Part shown: one piece after another, positions 31,255 to 43,257 of the stretch
How the letters are laid out: each line of letters starts with the position of its first letter
Position numbering within the stretch: position 1 is the stretch's first letter
From: an uncultured bacterium
GTDB lineage: Bacteria > Patescibacteriota > Gracilibacteria > Absconditabacterales > Absconditicoccaceae
Length of the DNA stretch: 64,000 nucleotides
Reading direction: 5' to 3'
Assembly: GCA_937872535.1 (NCBI GenBank)
Contig: CALMTC010000003.1
Coordinates: 20,064-84,063 of the forward strand
Notes under the pieces: generated by a model
What the model was told of the DNA's origin: nothing
Seen by the model: only the letters and a program-made list of their open reading frames with translations
Databases searched by the model: none
Translations under genes and position numbers: made by a program

Positions 31255-32037
31255 ATGTCAGAAAACACAAACATGGAAGAAAGTCAAAGCATCTCGCTAA
31301 AACCAAAAAAAAAATACTATGTAAGTAAAAAAGAAAAACTTCTTGAAGAAAGAAAGAAAAATTTTAAAGAAAAATTTACATTCTGGTTAATATCAGGAAT
31401 TTTTCTGCTAACAACACTTACTATTTGAACCTATTGCATATCAATTCTCTTCTGAGATACATTTATAGATTGGTGAACAATTAAAGCAAGAAAAGCTTCT
31501 CTCCAAGGAGAAGAGCAAAGTAAAATTGAAGAGCTTATAACAATGTCATGAAAGAAAATGGAAAGCGCACCTCTCAACGAATGAGAAGACGGCAAAGTAA
31601 TAATTTCTGCAGAAGAAACCATAGATCCTTCAATGAGCTGATTATCAGAAACAGAAAAAATAGTCTCTCATTTTTATGAGGCAATAAACGAACAAGACTT
31701 TGAAAAAGTCATGGAAACATTTGCTCCCTGAACAAGAAATACACCAACAATTCAAAACTACTTTAGCACACCAGCTCTACAAACATTCGTAAAAAACCTA
31801 AAATCACCAATTAAATTAAGTAATATTCATTCAGAAGACACAAGTAAAACAAATCAAAAGAAAGTTTCTTATACAATTACCTATGAACTCCTTAATAATG
31901 AATCACCCTTCTCAGAAGATCGATCTATAACTCTAAGACAAAAAGATAACCAACGAAATATAGCTGAAATGACCTGTCTCACAAAATGATGTTCAAGACT
32001 TCCATTCTTCAATCCAGCCAAATATGAAATCAAGTAA
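31255..32037 (+). CDS. Membrane-anchored protein with NTF2/SnoaL-like domain
   Basis: 260 residues. Basic cytoplasmic start (KPKKKYYVSKKEKLLEERKK), one membrane helix (FWLISGIFLLTTLTIGTYCI), linker, then an NTF2-like domain from about residue 145 (EKIVSHFYEAINEQDFEKVM; ETFAPGTRNTP) to the end. The domain would be extracytoplasmic. Eight or more TGA glycines. Follows the Clp gene closely and ends at a terminator. Exact function unknown. Confidence 0.65.
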
Positions 32038-32047
32038 CTATAAATGA

Positions 32048-32077
32048 GAATCATCAGAATAGATGGTTCTTTTTTTA
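32048..32077 (+). terminator. Intrinsic terminator after the NTF2-like gene
   Basis: Stem GAATCATC / GATGGTTC (32048-32055 with 32062-32069, one G-T pair), 6-nt loop, then TTTTTTTATTTT. Confidence 0.75.
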
Positions 32078-32218
32078 TTTTAAAAAACCAGAATAATTAT
32101 TTTTTTAAGAGGATTATTTTTTTCTTTTTTTTGTCCATAGTTTTCATAAGAGATAATCAATAAAACCCAAATCGTGATGATGACGACGAGTACTTTTACA
32201 CCTTTCTTGTATAGTACG

Positions 32219-32575
32219 ATGAAAAAAGACTTCACAGAATGAATATCACGACAAAAAGCCAAAGAGCTTTCTAGCACTGTTTTGAACAACCGAAACGATC
32301 ACTACGAAAATTGTTTAGTACAAGAACTCTGTTTGACTTCACTCAATGTAACAAACGCTATAGCTGAGTGATTCGATCAACCAGGGAAAACAGAGCTGAT
32401 CTGCTCCTTAAGAGAAGCGAAAACATTGTTATCTCGTTTCCGCTCACTAACAAGTGTAGCACAAAGTTGTCAATTATTAGACAGAAAAACGAGCGACCAA
32501 TGGATCGACTCGTCTGTAGGAATCAGTAAACTAATAGGGGGGTTTATGAAAAAAATGACAGAACAGCAAAACTAA
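32219..32575 (+). CDS. Four-helix-bundle protein (S23/Avd-like)
   Basis: 118 residues. Helical throughout, with the family hallmark LNVTNAIAEGFDQPGKTELI, in which NAIAEG matches the conserved NIAEG, then CSLREAKTLLSRFRSLTSVA and GISKLIGGFMKKM. These proteins are known from 23S rRNA intervening sequences and as the Avd accessory protein of diversity-generating retroelements. No reverse transcriptase or variable repeat is nearby, so a stand-alone role is more likely. Two TGA glycines. Confidence 0.75.
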
Positions 32576-32604
32576 AAAATCAAAACTCGTCGTCTCATCT
32601 TTAA

Positions 32605-33465
32605 TTATTTTTGCGCTTCAGAAATCATACTTGCCATTTTACCTTCCAAATTTTCATTAACAAAGATCACTTTACTATTATTAGTATAACCTATTTTTTC
32701 AAGTGTTTCAATTCTCGAAGAAGCAAGCAAGAAATCGAGAATTTTTTCACCTCTCAAATTATTATCACTAGCCTTAATTTCCTCTATAGATTGTTTAAAT
32801 CCTTTAGCGATCGCTTCTCTTTGTAAAGCCATACCTTCTCAGAGGAGGAGTTTTACCTGTTTATCAGCCTCAGCTTTGAGAATATCAGATTGCTTCTGAG
32901 CTTCCGCATTTTTGATCACAGCAAGTTTATTTTTTTCTGATGCAATAACATTATTCATCGCTTCAACAACTTTAGGATCAAGAACAATATCTTTCACCTG
33001 TACACTATCAAGCTCCATACCAAACTCTTGGAGTTTTTGAGCCAAAATAATCTTTATTTCATCACCAATCTCATTTCTTTTACCAAAAATCTCATCATGT
33101 TCAAAAACATAAATCTTAGCTCTTAATTGCTCTTCTACCATAGCTCTAATAACTTTAATAGTATCATCAACACTAAAAAGAGAATCAGCAATAGCTTTAT
33201 CATCATTCTTTACTCTAAAAATCACATTAAGTTCAACAGTAGTTTTTACATTATCTCTCGTAATTCCATCTACTCTGACATCAAGATTAGTCATAGAAAG
33301 CCTTTGTTTAATAGTTCGTTCAATAAACGGAATAGTAAAATTAATTCATTCTCTCAAAACTCTGCTAATCTTACCAAGTCTCAAAACAACCAAAGCTTGC
33401 TGGGGTTTTACAATTTTAACACCCATAATCACCAAAACCAAAACCACTAAGACAACAAATTCCAT
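32605..33465 (-). CDS. SPFH/Band 7 (stomatin/HflC-like) membrane protein
   Basis: 286 residues. N-terminal membrane segment (MEFVVLVVLVLVIMGVKIVK), then VVLRLGKISRVLREGINFTI, DVRVDGITRDNVKTTVELNV, LDSVQVKDIVLDPKVVEAMN and a coiled coil rich in Ala, Glu and Lys (EKNKLAVIKNAEAQKQSDIL). Stomatin/prohibitin-like membrane scaffold. TGA glycine codons occur in the N-terminal third and before EGMALQ. Convergent with the four-helix-bundle gene (29-bp gap). The window's other SPFH protein (16404) shares only the general fold. Confidence 0.9.
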
Positions 33466-33562
33466 CTTTAAATCAGAAGAAAGTAAAATAAATACAAAAT
33501 AAGCATAAAATTAAGAAATGCAAACACAACTAAAGAAAAAAAGCTGAAAATGAGATCATTTT

Positions 33563-33590
33563 TTGACAAAAAAATTTTTTTTATCATAAT
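33563..33590 (+). promoter_or_regulatory. Candidate promoter of the 33630 gene
   Basis: TTGACA (33563-33568), 16-bp spacer, CATAAT (33585-33590), 39 bp before ATG 33630. Confidence 0.55.
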
Positions 33591-33629
33591 AAACATGAAA
33601 AAAACTTTAATCTGTCAATTAGAGAAATT

Positions 33630-35837
33630 ATGGAGTCAAAATATGGGTTTAATAGTGAGACAGAAGCAATCATCAGAAACTATACGATACTTTATAAGCT
33701 TATTTTCAAGCTCAGTATTTTTGTAATTCTTTTTTGAGCCAGTCTAGCTTTGAATATTTCAATTTTTCTACGTTATGATACTACAGCAGCTCTTTCTAAC
33801 AATATATCAATGTCTACCTCATCAGGCAATGCTTTCTTGGCTCGCAATCCTGAGCTCCAAAAAGTCCTTTCTGAAGAAAATTTTGATCTGATGATTCACA
33901 ATGGCTACCTAGGAACAATCGATAAAACAATTCAATCTTCAGATAATTTACTTTTTTATAAAAATTTCGCTCTACCAAATACAGTCTCTTTCAATTATAA
34001 ACTGCCACTGAATTCATTAGCATCATTTACCAATCCAAACTACGATCCAGCTCAATTATCCCTTTTCTTAGATAACATAGTTCTCATCGATAACTCCAGC
34101 ATACCAAAACAAGAAAAATTCAAACTTCTACCACTTGATACAAGTCTTGATATAAAAATTTTTTTCTGATTATCGTGCATAAAAAACCCATTAAATAAGT
34201 TCAATATTGTCTGTCAACAAAAAATACGCGAATTTAATCAGAAATTCTTTGTATATGATCTATCAAAAAGCAGATCTGATGTAAGAACTATTTTCGATTC
34301 TATAAAAACAGATCCTGAAGCCAAAAAATCCTTTTGTAATAGCTTAAAAGCCTATGTAAATTATTCAAATGATACAGATCAAATCATAGAGTGAATGATG
34401 GGGGAGTGCGATATGAGAAATTTTTTCAATACAATAAAAGGATTTATCTGATTACAAACAGAAATAAAAAATAATTTTTTTGATGTAAGCACCTATTTTG
34501 ACAAAAAACTGAATGAAACTAAACTTTTATCAATGATGCAAAGACTCTATAAAAATCTTAAACAAAGAAAGATAGATGAAAAAGAACTTTCAATTTATAT
34601 AGAATTTACAAGAAAAATCCTCAAAGAGAGCAATCGTCTCATAGACCAATTTTATATTGATCTGCTTTTTACTTTTAATAATGCCTACCTTTTACCACTC
34701 ATCACCACTAACCAAAGCGCCGGAGGAGTGAACAACACAAAAATACTATCAGATTTCAATCAACAAATCAGACAGCTCAATATAGGAGACAAAATCCTTT
34801 GATTTTCTGGTCTCAATGAACTTATACTTCAAACAGGACTAATAAACTATTTTACAGTAAATACATCAATTAGTTCTTGAGTAATAGAAACTCTTTCTGG
34901 AACGACAAACTATTTCCAAGAACTAAGCTATTTGCGTCTTACCAAACAAGAAATTCAATGAGAAAAATGAAATTTTGAAGGCATCATTCAAATGCCAATC
35001 ACATCAACGATTAAACAAGCTAAAGTCAATTTTAGTGCTGATCTCAAAGTCTCTCCAGCCACTATCACAGCAATAGAAGTAGAAAACTATAATCAACTTA
35101 ATGAGCTACTTAATACTTTCGTCCAAAATGGAAAAAGAACAATACCAGAAATATACAACACATTTCTCACTCAGATTGACCTCTACAAACCATGAAATTC
35201 AACACTAGGAGATATATGTAATCAACTAAAAAAGAACGAATCTTATCTCCAAATTTCATTATCTGCTTGCTCTCCAAGCATACTATCATTTACAGATAAG
35301 AAAACCTCATTTTCACTCACAATGAGTCAACGAACAATCAATAAAATTTCTACACCAAAAACTGAAATACAAGAAGCATTATCTCAAAGTATCATAGGAA
35401 TATCTCTTCAAGAAATAGATCCAGTAGAATTTCTGAGAACATTGACAAATTTCGAACCAACACCTCAAATTACAAACGATCAAGCTGCAACAATACAAAA
35501 TGAAGCAAGCTTTGTATATGACCTTCTATGACGCTACTTCCAAATCACTCCAGAAGAAGTATGAAAAATAGGAAACAACTTCCTTGTTAAATTTACAATA
35601 AATAACATTTCTTTCATTTGAGTATTTGAATCGAAAACAAATAGCATTTCTTCATTGTTTTTCAGTCAAAAAAACGACCAAGGACAGCCGATAAAAATCA
35701 ATGGGGTAGTTCTCAAGTTTTCGACAGAAAACACAATCGATCTGAATAATTTTGCATTAGATCCATTCAACTATATCAAAGAAAAAGATCCAATATCAGC
35801 GCTCGAATACGAAAAAATTATATGACCATCTCAATAA
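33630..35837 (+). CDS. Large membrane-anchored surface protein of unknown function
   Basis: 735 residues with about 20 TGA glycines. Short cytoplasmic start, one membrane helix (residues 22-45, LIFKLSIFVILFGASLALNI), then a long extracytoplasmic part rich in Asn, Thr, Ser and Ile. Two hydrophilic helical regions (SNDTDQIIEGMMGECDMR; IEFTRKILKESNRLIDQFYI) and beta-rich ends. No recognised domain. Own candidate promoter and terminator. ATG 33630 is chosen because the earlier ATG (33595) reads into a stop in another frame. Confidence 0.7.
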
Positions 35838-35863
35838 AAAATTATTTTCTGATAACTAAAAAA

Positions 35864-35888
35864 ATCCTCTAAAGATAGAGGATTTTTC
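35864..35888 (+). terminator. Intrinsic terminator between convergent genes
   Basis: Stem ATCCTCTA / TAGAGGAT (35864-35871 with 35876-35883), 4-nt loop, T run after it and A run before it, so it can work for both the 33630 gene and the converging DinB-like gene. Confidence 0.85.
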
Positions 35889-35898
35889 ATTAAATATT

Positions 35899-36387
35899 TT
35901 ATTGAGGATCTTTTCCCATTCGGAGATTAGAAGTAACAAGTTCTGGTCTCCCAGCTTGTTTCAAGTATAAGAAAAGTTGCATACGATATCCCACCAAGTT
36001 TTTGAGCATAAACAGTATAATTTGCTTTTGCTTTTGTGGAACTCCACCAAAGAAGGGAATCTCTTTTTCAAAACTCTCAACAGTAAGCTGACCAAAAATA
36101 TCGCTAATAATAGAAGCTTGCTCGTCCATAGTTTCGATAAAATTTCACAAAGTAACATGAGCCTCAGCATGGTCACTATTTTTTTTGAAATGATCCATTG
36201 AACCAGTAGCTATCAAAAGAGCATATGAACCTCAAATATGGCTAATATAATGAAGAAGTTCCAAGAGAGATCTTTGACCTTCAGTAGGTTTCCAATCAAG
36301 CATCTCAGGGGAAATCTTAGTAGCCAAATGTTTAATAATATGAACTTCATGAAGAATCTCCTGCAAAATATCTGTATGAGTAAACAT
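35899..36387 (-). CDS. DinB-like (DUF1569-type) protein
   Basis: 162 residues. Four-helix DinB pattern: LQEILHEVHIIKHLATKISP, the DinB-type DWKPTEGQRSLLELLHYISH near residue 33 and DHAEAHVTLGNFIETMDEQA. The histidine in LHYISH fits the metal-binding His of the family. Function is often thiol transfer or unknown. TGA glycines at ISHIGG and TLGNF. It is divergent from the giant surface-protein gene. Confidence 0.7.
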
Positions 36388-36461
36388 CAAAAAAAATTGA
36401 AAAAATAAAAAAATAGAACACTCAGAATAGCTATTTTACTACAAAAAAACCAGTCATTTTT

Positions 36462-36489
36462 TTGACAAAAAAATGGAAAAAAGTACTAT
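36462..36489 (+). promoter_or_regulatory. Candidate promoter of the giant surface protein gene
   Basis: TTGACA (36462-36467), 16-bp spacer, TACTAT (36484-36489), 44 bp before ATG 36533. Nearly the same layout as the promoter at 33563. Confidence 0.55.
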
Positions 36490-36532
36490 GTAACAAAGCA
36501 GAAATAAACTTTTTATAAAAAAAGAAAAAAAC

Positions 36533-39500
36533 ATGAGAAAAAAAAGACAAGAACACGCTAATCAGATCAAAATTTTTGTAAAAATAGGAGTAATAATTTT
36601 TATAGTATTTTCTAGTATTTCCTTCTTAAAATTAGGACAGAAAGTCAGCGCTCGATGATCAAATGATGATTTTTTAGATGAGTCATTTTGGAACAGTTCT
36701 CCCTCAAACAGTCAAATAATTGAAGCACTTTATGGAGATGGTATAGGAGATAGCGATCGCACCGCTTATACCAAACATCGAGATTCAGTAGGCTGTGACA
36801 CCAACCTCATGACAATTGTGCCCGTGGACAACTATGAAAACACTGCTGCAATAGATATGATACCAGCTAGTCCAATGGCAAACACTATCTACCTATTGAA
36901 CTCTGGAACACACATTATATCGTCAAACATCACAATAAACGGTAACTGTACAGCTATAGTAGGAACGGGATTAACAAAAATAAGAACTCAAAACCAAATT
37001 TCATCTGCCACAATCGATGTAAACTGAAATTTCTGAATTTTGGACAATCTCGATCTTCACGCAAACGAGAATGGGATAGGAGGACAACATCCAGCAAACA
37101 ATACAGGAATTTATGAAAACTGAATCAACTGAGCAAGAAATAGTTTTAATAATATCGCTCTCACATTTTTCAGTACTCATTGATTATTCATCGGAGGGAC
37201 AGGAAATTCAGCAATCACAAATATCTCATGAAATAATAACGCGATCACAATAGGAATTGAATCAGAAAAGACTGTCCTGCAAAATATCTTTATAAATAAC
37301 AACCAAGCCGAAGCTATCAGCATCAAAAATTCATCAGGAGGAATAATAGAAAACATTCAGGGTAGTAGCACAGTAAGTTTAGTAAAAATAGAATCGAGCA
37401 GCAATCTGATTTTTTCATGAATCACATTAGACACAGCAACTTATGGTTTCATTATAGAGAATTCTACAGGTCTCATCATAGAAAATTTTTCTCTTTTTGC
37501 TTTACAAGAAGGTTTTTCTCTGATAAATAACGATATTTTATCACTACAATCATGAACCCTCTCAAGTAATATAATATGAATAAATGACAACAGTAGCTCA
37601 TTATTCATAAGCGGCTTGAGCATAAGTAACTCTACTAACATAGACTGAGCAATAAAACTACAATGAGGAGGCTATGGCAATAAAGGATATTTTATAGCAA
37701 CAGGACTAATTCTCAGCAATAACCTAGAAGGGATAAACATACAACAACCAAGAGATACCTTCTCAGTTTTTGATTTCACAGTAACCAATCAATCACAATG
37801 AAAAGTCTTCAATTTCAATGCCTGACCACTATCATGATGAATCACAATTAACAGTGGTACAATCACAAATTCTCCCAATATAGGAATTATGGTAGATCCT
37901 ACATGAGTTTCAGATAGTTTCGTAAACATAAAAAATATATATGCAGAAAATCTTGACGCCTGAATCAATATATCAGCAGGAAGTAACCCAACTATAGAAA
38001 TTATTCTAGAAAATATCACATTAAGTTGACTTACCACAGAAAGCATAATTTTATCACAGATATCAAAATTAACAGCATCTTGAATATCGATAGCAAACGC
38101 TCCTTATGGAGTTGTAGTAAACCAGAATCCACTAAACGGAGTGAGTATTACTAATTCAATATTTCAAAATATGCCTTGAGCTTCTGATGCAGCGATAAGT
38201 ATTCTATGAACCGCTTGAGCAGGAAGCGGAGTAATAATAGATAATGTAATAATTTCATGAATAGCAACACAAGGAATATACCTAAATGGTCTACAAAATT
38301 TCACAATAAAAAATTCTTTTATCAATAATATTGGATGACCTGGATGATTAATACTAATCAATAGCAAAAACACGACAATAGAAAATAACACAATAAGAAA
38401 CAGCAACTACGGAATACTACTAGGAACAACCATCATTCTACCAGATGACACAGTGCTAATCAGGAATAATATTATATACCAAAACACAGCAATCTGAATA
38501 AAATTATGAGGTACAAACAGAGCATTCGTAGATAACAATTATATATTTGGCAATAATCTATGAATTTGACTACAAAGCTCCACAAATCCTAGCAACATAA
38601 CTGTATCAAATAATCAGATTTTTAGAAATGGAAATGGAATAGAGTGTGAGTCAAGCGATAGCAGTTTAATACAAAATAATTCAATCTATAGTAACGACCA
38701 AAATTGAGTAACACTCAATAATTGTTTAAACACACTTTTCAATCAAAATAAAATTTACAATAATGCAAACACAATCTCCAAACAATGAACAACGGCCTGA
38801 ACAAAATATTACGGAGAAAATATTTTTTTCTGAAATGACAACGGAAACACTCATCCAGGAACACCAGGAAATTGATCAGACATAGAAGTAATAGCAGCCT
38901 GACGAGCAAATGGTTCAATTTCTGGTACAGACGAACGCATGAGATGCAGCTATACATCAAGAATGTCAGATAATTTTTTTACCACCTGTGATTGTAGCGA
39001 ACGCTGAACAGCAGGGACAGACTTGTTTACAAATACAGGAGAAATTTATGTATGAGTCCATATCCCTTACCAAGTGACGGGCTACATCATGAACGACACA
39101 GCGATAGGAACTCAGTTCAATACAGGATTTACACAAACAAACTACATATGAAACAGATGGGCTCAAGCAGACGCAATCGATTTCAGTATCTGTAAAACAG
39201 GTCTCAATTATAGCAATCAAACAACCTCATTCGAAATTCGATACGAAAATAATGGTCTCACTCCTGCGATTTGATATTATCTCAATGATCTTTTTCATAC
39301 GGGATTACTTTTTTCCACCTCTTCAATAGCACCAACAATCCAAATAGGGAAAGAAAGTAATTTTCTGCTAGCACCTGCTTGGAACGGAAATCTAGAAACA
39401 CTGGTTATCACTTGAACAATTGAAACATGAGCAGCTATTTTATGATGAGATCCTTTGATCAACGAAGCCCGAATTAGTTTATGAATAGGAGGCCCAGCGA

Positions 39501-41035
39501 TAGTCAGCCGATCTTGATTTTTCTCATACAACGCCCCCACAGATTTTGATTTAGCTATTACATCTACAGCCACTCCCGTCAGCATAACTTGTGAATGAGA
39601 CGCAGAATTTACATTTAATTACATCAACAATTGACCAGCTCCAGTAACCGATATTTTTCTAAACTTCTGAGTTGGCAGTGGTTTTCAAACATGATTCTTT
39701 ACACCAGCGATCTCCTTTTCTCAATGAGCACCATTTGGAATAACATGAGATGTTTGTTTTGATGATTATCTTTTAGAAACAGGAGCATACTACAATGAAT
39801 TAGAAATACGATCACAAAATAATTTTTGATCGGATTTTTTTGGGGTAATGACCTGAGCTTTATGATATACCTGACCTTTCGAAGAAACAAGTGAATTTTG
39901 GTTAGATTATTGTATAAATGATCTATGAAACATAGACTTTAAGTCGTGCTTGCTAAATGTATTCAATATAGACATAACCACAATTCCAAACTGTGGAACA
40001 AAGTGATACATACAACAAATATGAACATTATATCCTGGTCAAACAGGACAAGTAAAATTCATAGGCCACGTAGTAGCTGACGGAGATTTAACTGTTACAG
40101 CAGCCATAATAAACACAAGCTGATCAGACATACTCCCAACAAATAATACAACAAGCAAATTAGTAAAGTTTAACGCTTGTACAACGCCGGGCGGAGGAGT
40201 CATGAACGGCGGAGGAGGACAAGTTTCAGTAGCATGTGGAAATTGAATACTGACACTAGGAGAACAGTGCGACGACGGCAACAAAATAGATTGAGACGGC
40301 TGTTCATCACAGTGTAAAGAGGAAATGATTACCAATAAAGCTCAAAATTCATTTGAACAAAAGTTTAATACAACGAAACACAGTACATGACCGACTATGA
40401 ATTGTTCATACAGCGATGTACCATATTCAAAACTCAACTTTTTCGACCTAAAAAATCATCGAGCAAGCAATTACATTTCCGTCTTAAAAAATAACTGTAT
40501 CGTACAAGGGAAAAATGAAACAGAATTTTCACCAGAAGATGCAATTACAATAGGAGAAATTATGAAAATATATGTCAAACTACGATGAATAAAAAATTAT
40601 TTCTGATTCATATCGGAAAAACAATCAATAGAGACGCCACAATTCTTAAGAAATTCACATCGATCAGCCATATATCTCATCCAAGCACAAAGACTTTGAT
40701 TTTTGGATACATTAACAGCAAATAAAAAATATATAGATCCACAACAAGCAATAAGCAGACAAGAAGCAATTAAATTAATGATGCAATTTTACAACGCAAT
40801 TCATCCAGTAGAAATCAAAGACTACGGTTCTCCTTATGCAGATGTAACCAATACCAAAGGGAAATACTACAAATTCATCTCCACAGCAACACATCTAGGA
40901 TTCATATCGGGATTCACCAAAGACTGAAAAAGATATTTCAACCCGACCCAAACACTCACAAGAGCAGAACTAAGCAAAATAGTCGGCCTGCCATTCCAAG
41001 ATCTCTTACTTATTCCTCAAGAAAACGGCAAATAA
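36533..41035 (+). CDS. Giant surface protein: parallel beta-helix, DUF11-like, Cys-rich and SLH-like domains
   Basis: 1,500 residues. N-terminal membrane helix or signal (IKIFVKIGVIIFIVFSSISF, near 12-31). From about 110 to 800, repeated short N/I/G-rich units (for example IENNTIRNSNYGILLG, VDNNYIFGNNLGIGL) fit a right-handed parallel beta-helix. A DUF11-like stretch follows (CEGDAEFTFNYINNG, near 1025). Near 1235-1262 the motif GILTLGEQCDDGNKIDGDGC is a DUF4215/Myxococcus-type Cys-rich module. The last 130 residues resemble SLH repeats (YADVTNTKGKYYKFISTATH; FNPTQTLTRAELSKIVGL). Over 90 TGA glycines. Likely cell-surface adhesin; binding partner unknown. Confidence 0.9.
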
Positions 41036-41138
41036 ATACATAAAAAATAAAAATTTTTATTCTGACAATATAAAAAATTTGGAAAACATTTGGTTTTATC
41101 ACAGTTTTTTGGTAGATAAAATATAAATTTCTTTTCTT

Positions 41139-41480
41139 TTGATAGTAAGGCGTTTTATTTCGATTTATACGATTTATTTTCGTCCATTTTTTGTAAGATC
41201 CTTAAGTAAAATAATTATATCGAGCCTTCTTGTATCTCTTTGCGTGGGATTTATCGTCATAATATATTCAGTAGAACCTGATTTGGCAAAAATGATCAAA
41301 GAAAATATATGACGAATATGATCAGGTATTGGAAATTGTATAGTATTTTTTGGTATCGTCCCTGCCCTGTGACAATTAATTCGCCTATGCGGATATTTCA
41401 CCATCCCATCCATGATATCAAATATAATGTCCATCATGCTACGATATAATTATATAAAACTTTGCCAACCAAAACAATAA
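41139..41480 (+). CDS. Small predicted membrane protein
   Basis: 113 residues from a TTG at 41139. Two hydrophobic stretches (IIISSLLVSLCVGFIVIIYS and GNCIVFFGIVPALGQLIRLC) separated by PDLAKMIKENIGRIGSG, and basic ends. Three TGA glycines make a frame that standard code would cut. Start uncertain because no ATG exists upstream of the membrane segment. No family recognised. Confidence 0.45.
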
Positions 41481-41626
41481 TTCTCAATATTAATCAATCA
41501 CAATTCGCAACATAAACTTCGCCGACCAATTTTAATCCACACCTTTTTTAATCATACCTTGCACAAGATATATTGTATAACCTTGCAGATAGTATTAAAA
41601 ATTTGTGCAATATTATTATCATAGGC

Positions 41627-42217
41627 TTATTTTTTGTTTTTGATTATATCCTTACAAATATTGTAAAATTCTTGTTCATTTAAAATATTTTTCATCTTAT
41701 TAACGAGGGTGCAACAGAAAACGATATTTCATTTGATGTATCACTTTGCAGGATCGAGCCTATCACAAGAAATCTGCATTTTAGTTTTATCAGAAAAATT
41801 TCATTCTTTGAAATAAACAAATCAGTATTCCATAGGATATCATGTGTAGTAACATTTGCCTTTTTGTTGATGTCGCATGTTAAGAAGTTCAGTTTCGGTT
41901 ACACTAAACGTGAGGTTTCTCTTCTTAGCTCATCATTCAAGTTGTTTATAAATGAGGGATATAGCTCCTTCCACGCTTGTTCTTTTATCTCCCCTTTTTG
42001 CATATATTCTTTTTTTCTTGCACTCTTTACATTCATATAAATAACGATACTTTCATACCCGGTAATTTTTCAATCGGTGTATAACAAAATCTGTGGGATG
42101 TTTATCTATTCCACAGATTTTACAAGGATAGGGATCGTTCGAAAATACACGACTCTCTCGTCTTTTTTTGCTTTCCTCTGCTTTTTTTTTTGCTATTTCA
42201 GAATCGTCAATATACAT
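41627..42217 (-). CDS. HNH endonuclease-like protein (zinc-finger, phage type)
   Basis: 196 residues. Two Cys pairs near the N-terminus (PYPCKICGIDKHP, YECKECKKKR) form a treble-clef or zinc ribbon. The C-terminal half reads KCYYTGYPMEYGF, CDRLDPAKGYIKGNIVFCC, then NKMKNILNEQEF, the pattern of HNH endonucleases of phages and mobile elements (DRLDP is the HNH region core). Seven TGA glycines. Flanked by TTGCACAA/TTGTGCAA elements (41559, 41603, 42310). The 147 bp before it (41480-41626) and the 196 bp after its start (42218-42413) hold nothing else recognisable. Confidence 0.8.
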
Positions 42218-42413
42218 CTTTATGTGAATAGTGTTATGAACTAATATTTCAATAAATGTTTAACTTTATCAAAAAAGAATGCAATATGTTTGCTCATTTT
42301 TTTGTAATTTTGCACAAGGGAACGATGCGATATTATTGATATATCTTATAATATTTTAATCGAGTTCAATTTTACTGTTCTGCAAAAAAACCATTCCGAT
42401 AGAAAAACTCAGC

Positions 42414-42722
42414 TTAGCTCTGAAGCTTGACAATAGCGGCATTAATAGCTTCAATATTAGCTCAGATAACAGTCTCAATAAGCTCACCGTCTTTAAAAAA
42501 TTTAATGGTCGGCATAGCAGAAATATCTTGCTGTTGAGCTAAATTCATCTCAGCATCAACATCTACCTTAAAAAAAGTTACTTTACCTGCAAGTTTACTC
42601 GCTAGTTCTTCAAGATAAGGTTTAAGCATTTTACACGGACCACATCGATCAGCATAAAAATCAACAACAAAAGCTCCAGTTTGAATAGATTGAGAAAAAG
42701 TAGTTTGTGTAAGATTTTGCAT
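42414..42722 (-). CDS. trxA: Thioredoxin
   Basis: 102 residues, the usual length. Active site FYADRCGPCKMLKPYL with CGPC, then FFKVDVDAEMNLAQQQDISA, the cis-Pro loop AMPTIKFF, and final helix ANIEAINAAIVKLQ. Cytosolic disulfide reductase. One TGA glycine (VIGAN). Start ATG 42722. It precedes the HxlR gene on the same strand. Confidence 0.95.
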
Positions 42723-42809
42723 ACTATTTGAGTAAGAAGAGATAAATCAATATAATTTTTTAAAAGTTTTCAACACTCGGCTTAGGAGAAAATAACTCCT
42801 CCCCTCCTT

Positions 42810-43115
42810 TTAACAATGACAAGACGCAAATTTATCAATAACTTCAGCCACTGCTCTACCGTGAGAAGTTAAGAAATATCTAATCTGAATAGGCTTCTCA
42901 GAAATAATTCTCCTCTCCACAAGCTGAGCAAGCGTAAGCTCATCAAGCCTTTGAGAAATAATTTTGGCACTAGGAGATCAGACTTTTATTCTAATAGTAG
43001 AAAAAGTATCTACTCCTTCATCAAGTGCCTTTATTAAAAATATCACCCACTTTTTACCTAAAAGTTCAAAAAGCTTAGCAGTTTGAGGACATTTATAGAC
43101 TGGCGGTTTCACCAT
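42810..43115 (-). CDS. HxlR-family transcriptional regulator
   Basis: 101 residues. Winged helix-turn-helix: PPVYKCPQTAKLFELLGKKW, then ILIKALDEGVDTFSTIRIKV-like region, AKIISQRLDELTLAQLVERR (recognition helix area) and RYFLTSHGRAVAEVIDKF. It ends in CHC. HxlR proteins respond to reactive compounds and often control a neighbouring oxidoreductase. The nitroreductase gene is divergent from it (143-bp gap), suggesting that as its target. One TGA glycine. Confidence 0.78.
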
Positions 43116-43257
43116 GTAATAATCAAACCAGGATAAAATTTTTTTTATTATAGAGAAATAGTTTTTTTTTGCAAATAATATATTTTATAAATTGAATTGA
43201 TTTTTTAAACTAATTTGATTATAAGAACAATATTTATCATTTATACACTACTCTACA

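Noticed and set aside
32080..32289. Minus-strand open frame with a membrane-like stretch
   Set aside because: Overlaps the four-helix-bundle gene and its upstream region; start and composition unconvincing.
32219..32575. Diversity-generating retroelement suspected from the Avd-like protein
   Set aside because: No reverse transcriptase, template repeat or variable repeat is visible nearby; such proteins also occur alone.
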